Assembly (NCBI GenBank): GCA_903887035.1
Contig: CAISOG010000204.1
Coordinates: forward strand, 1-11,413
From: an uncultured Holosporaceae bacterium
Lineage (GTDB): Bacteria > Pseudomonadota > Alphaproteobacteria > CAISOG01
DNA: 11,413 nucleotides
Reading direction: 5' to 3'
The notes beneath the pieces are model-generated. The model did no database searches. It saw nothing but the letters and a program-made list of their open reading frames with translations, and was not told where the DNA came from. Positions 1 to 6,212 of the stretch are shown one piece after another. The translations under genes and the position numbers were made by a program. Within the stretch, counting starts at the first letter, position 1, and every line of letters starts with the position of its first letter.

Positions 1-665
1 AGGCGTTCGTGGCGATCCAGCTGGTTGGCCAGATCCAAATTGTGGGTAACGATCAGGGCGGCGGTTTGCCGCTGATGACACAGGGTGCGGATCAGGGTGA
101 CGATGTCGGCGGCGGTCGCGCTGTCCAGGCTGCCCGTCGGCTCATCCGCCAACAGGATGGCGGGCTGGTTGGCCAGGGCGCGGGCGATGGCCACCCGTTG
201 CTGCTCCCCCCCCGACAGCTCCGACGGGCGATGATCGGCGCGCGCGCTCAGCCCCACCCGATTCAGCCATTCGGTCGCCTCAACCCGCGCCTTTGACGGG
301 CTAACCCCCGCCAGCAGGCGTGGCATCATGATGTTTTCCAGCGCGCTGCATTCCGGCAGCAGGTGGTGGAACTGATAGACAAAGCCGATGGCATCACGGC
401 GCAGACGGGTACGGCCAGCGTCCCCCAGCCCCGCCGCGCTTTTGCCCGCCACCACCACTTCCCCCTCGCTGGGTTTATCCAGCAGGCCAGCCAGGTGCAG
501 CAGGGTTGACTTGCCACTGCCCGATGGGCCAGTCAGGGCAACGGTTTGCCCAGCATAGAGGGCCAGGTTGACACCGCGCAACACCTGCACCCGTCCCGCC
601 TGCCGATCGCCCGTGGCGGGATAACTCTTGCTTACGTTACGCAGCTCCAAAACCGCCTTAGTCAT
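1..665 (-). CDS. lolD: LolD, lipoprotein-releasing system ATP-binding protein (3' end cut by window edge)
   Basis: ATPase of the LolCDE/LolDF complex, which extracts mature outer-membrane lipoproteins from the inner membrane and passes them to LolA. The visible 221 residues contain Walker A GPSGSGKS (46-53), the Q-loop inside YQFHHLLPE (97-105), the ABC signature LSGGE (150-154), Walker B ILLADEP (170-176) and the H-loop His208. YQFHHLLPE followed by ALENIMMP matches the LolD-specific motif that contacts the membrane subunits, which separates it from the related MacB and FtsE ATPases. The D-loop reads GSLD rather than the common GNLD. The ATG at 665 overlaps the stop of the permease gene by 8 nt, implying translational coupling. 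LolD is usually about 225-235 aa, so only some ten C-terminal residues lie beyond position 1. No frameshift is seen. Confidence 0.95.
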   Translation of the reverse strand, partial: MTKAVLELRNVSKSYPATGDRQAGRVQVLRGVNLALYAGQTVALTGPSGSGKSTLLHLAGLLDKPSEGEVVVAGKSAAGLGDAGRTRLRRDAIGFVYQFHHLLPECSALENIMMPRLLAGVSPSKARVEATEWLNRVGLSARADHRPSELSGGEQQRVAIARALANQPAILLADEPTGSLDSATAADIVTLIRTLCHQRQTAALIVTHNLDLANQLDRHER

Positions 666-1911
666 TGCGCAACGCCTCCACCGGATCCATGCGCGCCGCC
701 CGCAGTGCGGGGAAAATGGCGGCAATAAAGGACAGGGCTAAGGCCATGCCAACCACCGACCAGACCTCATCCCACTCAATCTTGGCGGGCAGCTGGCTTA
801 GGAAATAGATTTCCGCCGAAAACAGGTTGGTGCCCGTCAGGCTGGATAAGGCCTGGCGAATCGATTCAATGTTGCTGGCAAACAGCACGCCCAGCCCGAC
901 GCCCAGGATTGTCCCGCTGACCCCCAGTAGGGCGCCGTTGAGGAAAAAGATGCGCAAAATCGCCCCCTGGGTCGCGCCCATGCTGCGTAAAATCGCAATG
1001 TCCCGCCGCTTATCCTTAACCAGCATCACAACGGTGGAGATGATGTTAAAGGCCGCCACCAGGATAATCATGGTCAGGATCAGGAACATGACGTTGCGTT
1101 CCACCTGAATCGCGCTGAAAAAGCCTCGGTTCGCCTCCTGCCAATCGACAATCCGATAATCGGGGGGCAGGGTTTCAATCAATTGGCGTTTGATGCGATT
1201 CAGCTGGCCAGGGTCGGGCAGCACGATTTCCACCCCCGTCGCCCGTTCCCCCAGCCGAAAAAACTGCTGCGCGTTGGCCAAGGACATGTACAGAAAGCTG
1301 CTGTCATACTCATACATCCCCACCTCAAAAATCCCGACGATGCGAAAATTGGCGATGCGGGGCACGGTGCCAAAGGGCGTAGCCTCACCCTTTGGGGCAA
1401 TCAGGCGCAGGCTATCGCCAACCTTCAGGGCGTATTTTTCGGCCATGCGTTGCCCGATTAGGACAGTTGCGGCATCCTCTAACTCTGCCAGCGCGCCCGA
1501 TTTGATGTTGTCGGCAATTAGGGCGCGGCCGGTCAAATCCTGTATCCGCATGCCGCGAACCAGACCGCCGCTGGCCTGCCCACCGCTAAGGATCATGGCC
1601 TGGCCATCGGCCATCAAATGCACGCCAAGGGTGGGATCCATCGCCTGAATTTGATCAACCAGGCTGTCACCATTGTCCAGAAAGGGGGCATTGGCGCTTT
1701 GTACCATCAGGTGGCCGTTGACACCCAACACCCGCCCCAACAGCTCCGCCCGAAAGCCGTTCATCACCGCCATCACGATAATCAGCGTGGCCACGCCCAA
1801 CATGATGCCGATTAGGGCAAACCAGGCGGTCATCGAAATAAAACGGTCGCGCCGCCGCGGCATCAGATAGCGCCAGGCCAACATGCGTTCAGGGTAGGAA
1901 AAAATGCTCAT
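658..1911 (-). CDS. lolC: Lipoprotein-releasing ABC transporter permease (LolC/LolE family, probably LolF type)
   Basis: Inner-membrane subunit of the lipoprotein release transporter; it binds lipoprotein and couples LolD ATP hydrolysis to transfer to LolA. The 417-aa product has the family layout: a short cytoplasmic N-terminus (SYPERMLAWRYL), TM1 at about residues 26-50 (IGIMLGVATLIIVMAVMNGF), a large periplasmic domain to about 265, then three TM segments near 272-297, 315-345 and 375-402, and the conserved end ALRAARMDPVEALRND. Length is normal for the family (about 400-420 aa). It is the only permease gene seen next to lolD. Alphaproteobacteria generally have a single permease that forms a homodimer (often called LolF), so the C/E distinction should not be pressed. 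The ATG at 1911 places the N-terminus exactly where the family begins; no strong ribosome-binding site precedes it. The first gene of a lolC-lolD pair. Confidence 0.95.
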   Translation of the reverse strand: MSIFSYPERMLAWRYLMPRRRDRFISMTAWFALIGIMLGVATLIIVMAVMNGFRAELLGRVLGVNGHLMVQSANAPFLDNGDSLVDQIQAMDPTLGVHLMADGQAMILSGGQASGGLVRGMRIQDLTGRALIADNIKSGALAELEDAATVLIGQRMAEKYALKVGDSLRLIAPKGEATPFGTVPRIANFRIVGIFEVGMYEYDSSFLYMSLANAQQFFRLGERATGVEIVLPDPGQLNRIKRQLIETLPPDYRIVDWQEANRGFFSAIQVERNVMFLILTMIILVAAFNIISTVVMLVKDKRRDIAILRSMGATQGAILRIFFLNGALLGVSGTILGVGLGVLFASNIESIRQALSSLTGTNLFSAEIYFLSQLPAKIEWDEVWSVVGMALALSFIAAIFPALRAARMDPVEALRND

Positions 1912-1921
1912 GCAGCTGTTT

Positions 1922-2070
1922 TATCGTTGTTTCAATTTAGAAATATCCAGCCTGCGAAAATGTTACGAGGTCGAGAAACGGAGCGGAGCGTACAGGGACG
2001 CACATGAGCACCGTATCACAGAGGTCAAAGCATTTGCAGCACTGGTGATTTTCAAAGTGGAATGACTATA
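1922..2070. repeat. Imperfect inverted-repeat element, about 149 bp, possible MITE- or palindromic-type repeat
   Basis: The two ends mirror each other: 1922-1950 and the reverse complement of 2042-2070 agree at about 20 of 29 positions, and both can be read TAT-GT--TT-CA-TTT--AAAT--CCAG. The similarity continues inward to a CTGC...AAATG segment. The middle (about 1965-2020) is GC-rich, does not obviously pair, and contains a GAGGTC word near each arm. There is no convincing gene: the longest minus-strand reading frame is about 40 codons, follows a stop codon and has no start. The whole element fills most of the lolC-pgeF gap, and its right end stops just before the pgeF promoter. The structure is seen directly; calling it a dispersed repeat is inference, since no second copy lies in this window. 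Confidence 0.5.
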
Positions 2071-2098
2071 GCCGAAGATGCCATCGTGGCATAGGGGT

Positions 2099-2127
2099 TT
2101 GAGCATGGGTGGAGGGTCTGTTATAGT
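2099..2127 (+). promoter_or_regulatory. Sigma70-type promoter for pgeF
   Basis: A -35-like TTGAGC at 2099-2104 and a -10-like TATAGT at 2122-2127 are separated by exactly 17 nt. Predicted transcription start is about 2133-2135, which coincides with the GTG at 2134. This would make the pgeF message leaderless, or give a leader of about 30 nt if the ATG at 2164 is used. It lies between the inverted-repeat element and the gene and is the only good promoter-like pair seen in this gap. Confidence 0.5.
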
Positions 2128-2133
2128 CGGGGG

Positions 2134-3003
2134 GTGACACCATTATTCCCGCCGCCGCCTTTTATGACCGCCCAATGCCTTAGCGATGCGGCGGTGCCCG
2201 TCCGCCATGGTTTTTTTGGCCGCCAGGGGGGGATCAGCGCCGGCCTGTATGACAGCCTGAATGTGGCGTTGGGCAGCGCGGATTCCGCCGCCGCGGTCGC
2301 CGAAAATCGCCGACGGGTGGTGGGCGCGCTGGGTAGCGAGCAGGGTGATAGTGGCGATAACGCTGTTAGCCCGCTGGTAACCCTATACCAAACGCACAGC
2401 CCCGATGTGGTGGTGGTGAACAGCGCCAACCGCTCCGATTGGCCAGACTTTGCCCATCAGGATAGGCCACGGGGAGATGCCGTGATTACCCAAACCCCTG
2501 GCCTGGTCATCGGGGTTTTGACCGCCGACTGCCTACCCCTGCTGCTATACGCGCCCGACATTGCGGCGGTGGCCGCTGTTCATGCGGGTTGGCGCGGCAC
2601 GGTGGCGGGGGTGGTGCCCGCAACATTGCAACGGTTGCAGGCGTTGGGGGCAGATCTTAGCCGACTGCGGGCTGCTGCTGGCCCCCATTTGCAGGCCACC
2701 AGCTTTCAGGCGGGGCAGGATCTGCGCGATCAATTTCTGGCCGCCAATCCAGACTATGAGGCGCATTTTCAGCCCTGGTCATCGCCCAATCAGCCTGTTG
2801 CAATTCCGTCTGAGGCAAACAAGTGGCGATTCAACCTGTCCGCCGTGGTCAGGGATCAATTGGCGGCGGCGGGCGTGCCCGCGGTGGAAGTTTTGCCGCA
2901 CGATACCTATGGAGATGAGGCAGACTGGTTCAGTTTTCGCCGTGCCACCCATCGGGCAGAGTCGGACTATGGCCGCCAGGTCGCGGCAATCGCCCTGGGG
3001 TAA
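2134..3003 (+). CDS. pgeF: PgeF, peptidoglycan editing factor (YfiH/YlmD family, multicopper-polyphenol-oxidase-like fold)
   Basis: Family members hydrolyse misincorporated L-Ser (in place of L-Ala) from UDP-MurNAc precursors, keeping peptidoglycan composition correct; older annotations say laccase or purine-nucleoside phosphorylase. The family core starts at HGFFGRQGGISAGLYDSLN. All three metal-binding residues are visible: His88 (QTHS), Cys133 (TADCLP) and His150 (VHAGWRG). The C-terminus SFRRATHRAESDYGRQVAAI is the family signature. The usual GPCI segment reads GPHL here, so that Cys is replaced by His. Two starts are possible: GTG 2134 (289 aa), which fits a leaderless message from the promoter just upstream, or ATG 2164 (279 aa), which leaves 13 residues before HGFF as in typical homologues. 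Neither has a Shine-Dalgarno sequence. It is transcribed divergently from lolC. Confidence 0.93.
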   Translation: MTPLFPPPPFMTAQCLSDAAVPVRHGFFGRQGGISAGLYDSLNVALGSADSAAAVAENRRRVVGALGSEQGDSGDNAVSPLVTLYQTHSPDVVVVNSANRSDWPDFAHQDRPRGDAVITQTPGLVIGVLTADCLPLLLYAPDIAAVAAVHAGWRGTVAGVVPATLQRLQALGADLSRLRAAAGPHLQATSFQAGQDLRDQFLAANPDYEAHFQPWSSPNQPVAIPSEANKWRFNLSAVVRDQLAAAGVPAVEVLPHDTYGDEADWFSFRRATHRAESDYGRQVAAIALG

Positions 3004-3008
3004 TCGCC

Positions 3009-3059
3009 TTGAGCTAAAGGATAGCTGAGGTTAAACTATCGCTTTGGTTAAGCTATAAA
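3009..3059 (+). promoter_or_regulatory. Possible promoter region for the prs operon
   Basis: Two weak sigma70-like pairs lie between pgeF and prs: TTGAGC (3009-3014) with TAAACT (3032-3037) at 17-nt spacing, and TTAAAC (3031-3036) with TATAAA (3054-3059) at 17-nt spacing. The first reuses the TTGAGC -35 sequence seen upstream of pgeF. The direct repeat AAAGGATAG occurs at 3016-3024 and 3057-3065, 41 bp apart. No convincing intrinsic terminator for pgeF is visible, so read-through into prs is also possible. Confidence 0.3.
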
Positions 3060-3082
3060 GGATAGACAACACCAACGAACAT

Positions 3083-3107
3083 GGTATGTGTTGCTGCAAC
3101 AATAACC
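3083..3107. promoter_or_regulatory. Imperfect 25-bp palindrome upstream of prs, candidate operator
   Basis: The site is centred on T3095, with arms GGT...TGTTGC and GCAACA...ACC matching at 9 of 12 positions. It lies 22 bp before the prs ATG and downstream of the candidate promoters, a position suited to a repressor site or a leader hairpin. The one-base loop argues against an RNA hairpin. No regulator can be assigned. Confidence 0.2.
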
Positions 3108-3129
3108 TTTATTCTAAGTGAAACTTTCG

Positions 3130-4074
3130 ATGAAAATCATTTCTGGCAGCAGCAATCGCCCCCTGGCTGAGGCAATCTCCAAGCGTTTGGGGCAAGACCT
3201 AACCCCCACCAACCTGCGGCGATTTGCCGACAGCGAGGTGTTTGTGGAAATTCAGGAAAATGTGCGCGGGCAGCAAGTTTTTGTGGTTCAGTCAACCAGC
3301 CGACCAAGCAACGATAACCTGATGGAGCTGCTGATCCTGCTGGATGCACTGAAACGGGCATCGGCGCAGCCGGTGGTGGCGGTGATTCCCTATTTTGGCT
3401 ATGCCCGTCAGGATCGCAAATCGATGCCCCGCACCCCGATTACGGCCAAGCTGGTGGCGGATCTGCTGACGGTGGCGGGCGCCCACCATGTGGTGACGGT
3501 GGATCTGCACGCCGCCCAGATTCAGGGCTTTTTCAACATTCGGGTGGACAATCTGTATGCCGCCCCGCTGTTGGCGCATGATATGCAGGTGCAGTTTAAG
3601 GATAACAAGCCCCTGATCGTGTCGCCCGATGTGGGCGGTGTTGTGCGTGCCCGTTCCTTGGCGCGTCGCCTGGATACCGATTTGGCAATTATTGATAAGC
3701 GGCGGGAACAGGCGGGCGTTTCCGAAGTTATGAACGTGATTGGCCAGGTTAAGGGGCGCGATTGCGTGCTGTTGGACGATATGGTGGATACGGCGGGCAC
3801 ATTGGTCAACGCCGCCAATGCGTTGATGGAACAGGGTGCGGCTAGCGTGTCGGCCTATATCACTCATGGTGTTTTGTCGAACCCCGCGATTGAACGCATC
3901 GAAGGTTCGGTTTTGAAACAATTGGTCATTACCGACAGCATTTGCCCAACGCCCGACGTGCTGGCCTGCAGCAAAATCCGCATCCTAAGCCTGGCGCCAA
4001 TGCTGGCGGAGGCGATTCGGCGTGTGCGGGAGCATGAGTCGGTGAGCAGCCTGTTCAACGAAGCGGTGGTTTAA
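3130..4074 (+). CDS. prs: Ribose-phosphate pyrophosphokinase (PRPP synthetase, class I)
   Basis: Makes 5-phosphoribosyl-1-pyrophosphate from ribose 5-phosphate and ATP for purine, pyrimidine, NAD, histidine and tryptophan synthesis; cytosolic. The 314-aa product equals the family length (about 315). Visible motifs are the N-terminal KIISGSSNRPLAEAI, the FADSEVFVEI segment, the ATP-binding YARQDRK, DLHAAQIQGFF, the catalytic-loop DKRR with Lys190-Arg191-Arg192, and the PRPP loop DDMVDTAGT (216-224). The C-terminus HESVSSLF is typical. A GTG at 3118 would add four residues (MKLS), but the ATG at 3130 places MKI exactly where homologues start, with a weak AAGTGA about 10 nt upstream. It is followed after 9 nt by the RsmC-like gene, so it is probably the first gene of an operon. 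Confidence 0.97.
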   Translation: MKIISGSSNRPLAEAISKRLGQDLTPTNLRRFADSEVFVEIQENVRGQQVFVVQSTSRPSNDNLMELLILLDALKRASAQPVVAVIPYFGYARQDRKSMPRTPITAKLVADLLTVAGAHHVVTVDLHAAQIQGFFNIRVDNLYAAPLLAHDMQVQFKDNKPLIVSPDVGGVVRARSLARRLDTDLAIIDKRREQAGVSEVMNVIGQVKGRDCVLLDDMVDTAGTLVNAANALMEQGAASVSAYITHGVLSNPAIERIEGSVLKQLVITDSICPTPDVLACSKIRILSLAPMLAEAIRRVREHESVSSLFNEAVV

Positions 4075-4083
4075 CGGCCTTTA

Positions 4084-5205
4084 ATGCTTACGCTGCCCCC
4101 CCTGTTGCATGCCAGAGCCCTTAAGCCGCTGGTGGAGCTGATGGTTCAGGATTTGGCCGATTGCCGTGCGGCGATTTGGGTGGGTGAGGCTGATGTTGGG
4201 CTGTCTGCTAGCGCCAATAGCACCACGATGGATGATTTGGGCGATAGCCCTGGCGCAGTCGAATTTTTCCATCGCTTTCAGGCAACGCTGCCCGATTGGA
4301 TAACGCAACCGGCGGAAGTGCGTTGGCAAAACGCCTTGCTGGCCTGGCCAAAGGCGCGGGTAGAGGGGATGATGTGGTTGCACCTGTTGGGAGCGCGGTT
4401 GGATGTGGGGGGCAAGTTGTGGGTCTATGGCCACAACCGTGGCGGCATCAAAAGCGCCGATCGCGCGCTGGCAGAGGTTTTTGGTAATGCCGAAGTGCTG
4501 GCCAGTAAGGCGCACGGCCGCCTGTTGCAGGCGGTCAAAACCGCGCCAATAGGGCGGGGGGCGTTGGCCGATTGGGCTGAAGCCGTGACAATGACCATTC
4601 CTTCCCTAGCCGTTTCCCCCCTGGCCGCCGATGCTAGCCAGCCTGCCAATCCGCCTGCCAGCCAGGCCGCCCCCCAACAGTTGACCCTGACCAGCTATCC
4701 AGGCTGTTTTGCCCATGGTCGCCTGGATGCGGGAACCGAATTTTTGTTGGCGCATCTGCCTGCTTTTGCGGGCGATCAGCGGGTGTTGGACTATGGCAGT
4801 GGCGTTGGCGTGATTGCGGCCGCGCTGCGTGCCCGCCAGCCCAAACAGCGCCTAACCCTGATTGACATTGACAGCCTGGCGCTTCAGGCCGCCGCCGCCA
4901 ACCTGCCCGATGGTCATGGCTTGGCCAGTGCCAGCCTGCTGCATGGTGACCGCCTGGATGCGTTGGATCTGCATCAGCGCTTTGATGCGATTGTCAGCAA
5001 TCCGCCAATTCACCAGGGCGCGGCGCAAAGCATGGATGTGTTGGCGCGATTGATTGCCGATGCACCCCGCTTTTTGTCCCATGGCGGCGCGCTGTATCTG
5101 GTGATGCAGCATCGATTGAACTTGGCGCCCCTGTTGCAGACACGTTTTGAGCATGTTGAGCTGTTGGCGTCCAATGACCAGTACAAATTGTGGCGGGCGC
5201 GCTGA
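4084..5205 (+). CDS. rsmC: RsmC-like 16S rRNA (guanine-N2) methyltransferase
   Basis: Class I SAM-dependent methyltransferase. In the RsmC/RlmG family the enzyme methylates N2 of a guanine in rRNA (G1207 of 16S for RsmC). The 373-aa product has the family's two-domain form: a degenerate N-terminal methyltransferase-like half (to about 190, with LWVYGHNRGGIKSA), an Ala/Pro/Gln-rich linker (about 180-200), and a catalytic half opening with GCFAHGRLDAGTEFLL. The SAM-binding motif VLDYGSGVGVIAAAL is at about 234-248, with the acidic IDID strand end after it, and the NPP motif SNPPIHQG begins at Asn306; NPP[FY/I] is the hallmark of amino-group methyltransferases. It is slightly longer than E. coli RsmC (343 aa). 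The ATG at 4084 follows prs by 9 nt, and the stop abuts the next start. RlmG or a general class I methyltransferase remain possible for the exact target base. Confidence 0.8.
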   Translation: MLTLPPLLHARALKPLVELMVQDLADCRAAIWVGEADVGLSASANSTTMDDLGDSPGAVEFFHRFQATLPDWITQPAEVRWQNALLAWPKARVEGMMWLHLLGARLDVGGKLWVYGHNRGGIKSADRALAEVFGNAEVLASKAHGRLLQAVKTAPIGRGALADWAEAVTMTIPSLAVSPLAADASQPANPPASQAAPQQLTLTSYPGCFAHGRLDAGTEFLLAHLPAFAGDQRVLDYGSGVGVIAAALRARQPKQRLTLIDIDSLALQAAAANLPDGHGLASASLLHGDRLDALDLHQRFDAIVSNPPIHQGAAQSMDVLARLIADAPRFLSHGGALYLVMQHRLNLAPLLQTRFEHVELLASNDQYKLWRAR

Positions 5206-6180
5206 ATGACCAAGATTTTGGTGATTAAGCATGGGGCGTTGGGGGATTGGCTGCTGGCGACCAGCCCGATGCAGGCGATTCGGCAGCATTGGTTGGCCAT
5301 TGATCCCGCCACCCACTTTACCCTGCTAACCCGTCAACCCTTTGCGGGTTTGGGGCAGGCCAGCGGTTGGTTTGATCAGGTGGTGGTGGACGACTGCCCG
5401 AAATGGCACCAATGGCGCGGGCTGTGGCGGCTGGTCAGGCTGCTGAATGGCTGGCGCGCGGATGGCCAGCCAGAAAAGCGTCAGCGTTTTGACTTTATCT
5501 ACGACCTGCAAACCTCTGGCCGCAGCGGTCTGTATCATCGCCTGCTGTTGCCGCCAAAGCCGTTGTGGTCGGGCATTGCGGCGGGGGCTAGCCATCGTCA
5601 CAACACCCCCCATCGCCGCCAATTGCATTCCCTGGAACGGCTGGCGGAGCAGATGGCCTTGGCCAGCATTGCCAGCTGCCCCCCGCCGAATTTGGATTGG
5701 TTGCGGGGTGAGGTGGCGGATTTCAACCTGCCCAGCCGTTATGCCCTGCTGATCCCTGGCTGTTCCCCGCATCGGCCAGAAAAACGCTGGCCGGCGGAGC
5801 TGTATGGCCAATTGGCGCGGGCGCTGATAGGGCAGGGGATAACCCCCGTGGTGGTCGGGACGCAGGCGGAGGCGGCTGAGGCGGCGGTGATTGGGCGTGT
5901 CGCCCCCGATGCGATTAACTTGGTTGGCCAGACCAGTTTTGGGCAGTTGGCCAGCCTGGCACGTGGGGCAGCGCTGGCGGTGGGCAATGACACGGGGCCC
6001 ATGCATTTGGCGGCGATTGTCGGCGCCCCCAGCCTGACCCTGTTCTCCCAAGCCAGCGATCCCACCCGCATGGCGCCGCGTGGGGTCATGGCCAGCTGGA
6101 TTCGCCAAGATCAGCTGCAGGATTTGTCGGTGGAACGGGTGATGGATGCCGCGGCGGCGTTGTTGCCAGGCAAGTCTTAG
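5206..6180 (+). CDS. Glycosyltransferase family 9 protein (LPS heptosyltransferase-like)
   Basis: GT9 enzymes transfer L-glycero-D-manno-heptose, or a related sugar, from ADP-heptose to lipopolysaccharide core at the cytoplasmic face of the inner membrane. The 324-aa product (typical 320-360) shows the GT9 layout: the N-terminal acceptor-domain motif KHGALGDWLLATSP (8-21), DFIYDLQTSGRSG in the middle, the linker-to-donor segment LIPGCSPHRPEKRWP, and the donor-site motif GNDTGPMHLAAIVGAP (260-275). The start ATG directly follows the TGA of the RsmC-like gene with no gap, so translation is likely coupled. The specific acceptor (WaaC, WaaF or WaaQ-like) cannot be told from this sequence. It is the last gene of the prs operon and converges with the leftward M23/VirB6-like gene across 32 bp that contain no recognisable terminator hairpin. 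Confidence 0.9.
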   Translation: MTKILVIKHGALGDWLLATSPMQAIRQHWLAIDPATHFTLLTRQPFAGLGQASGWFDQVVVDDCPKWHQWRGLWRLVRLLNGWRADGQPEKRQRFDFIYDLQTSGRSGLYHRLLLPPKPLWSGIAAGASHRHNTPHRRQLHSLERLAEQMALASIASCPPPNLDWLRGEVADFNLPSRYALLIPGCSPHRPEKRWPAELYGQLARALIGQGITPVVVGTQAEAAEAAVIGRVAPDAINLVGQTSFGQLASLARGAALAVGNDTGPMHLAAIVGAPSLTLFSQASDPTRMAPRGVMASWIRQDQLQDLSVERVMDAAAALLPGKS

Positions 6181-6212
6181 CTGTTGTAGATGGCTTTGAA
6201 AGAAAAATAGGC

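Noticed and set aside
1950..2070. Small protein (about 40 codons, Cys-rich) on the minus strand of the inverted-repeat element
   Set aside because: It directly follows an in-frame stop and has no start codon or ribosome-binding site; better explained as part of the repeat.
3292..3921. 209-codon minus-strand open frame opposite prs
   Set aside because: His/Arg/Gln-rich shadow of a strongly conserved gene on the other strand; no recognisable motif.
5326..6108. 260-codon minus-strand open frame opposite the GT9 gene
   Set aside because: Composition typical of an antisense shadow in GC-rich DNA; the plus strand has all the GT9 motifs.
6188..6212. Intrinsic terminator between the convergent genes
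   Set aside because: There is a T-rich run on the minus strand but no stem-loop before it; the TAGGCCTA palindrome has no loop.
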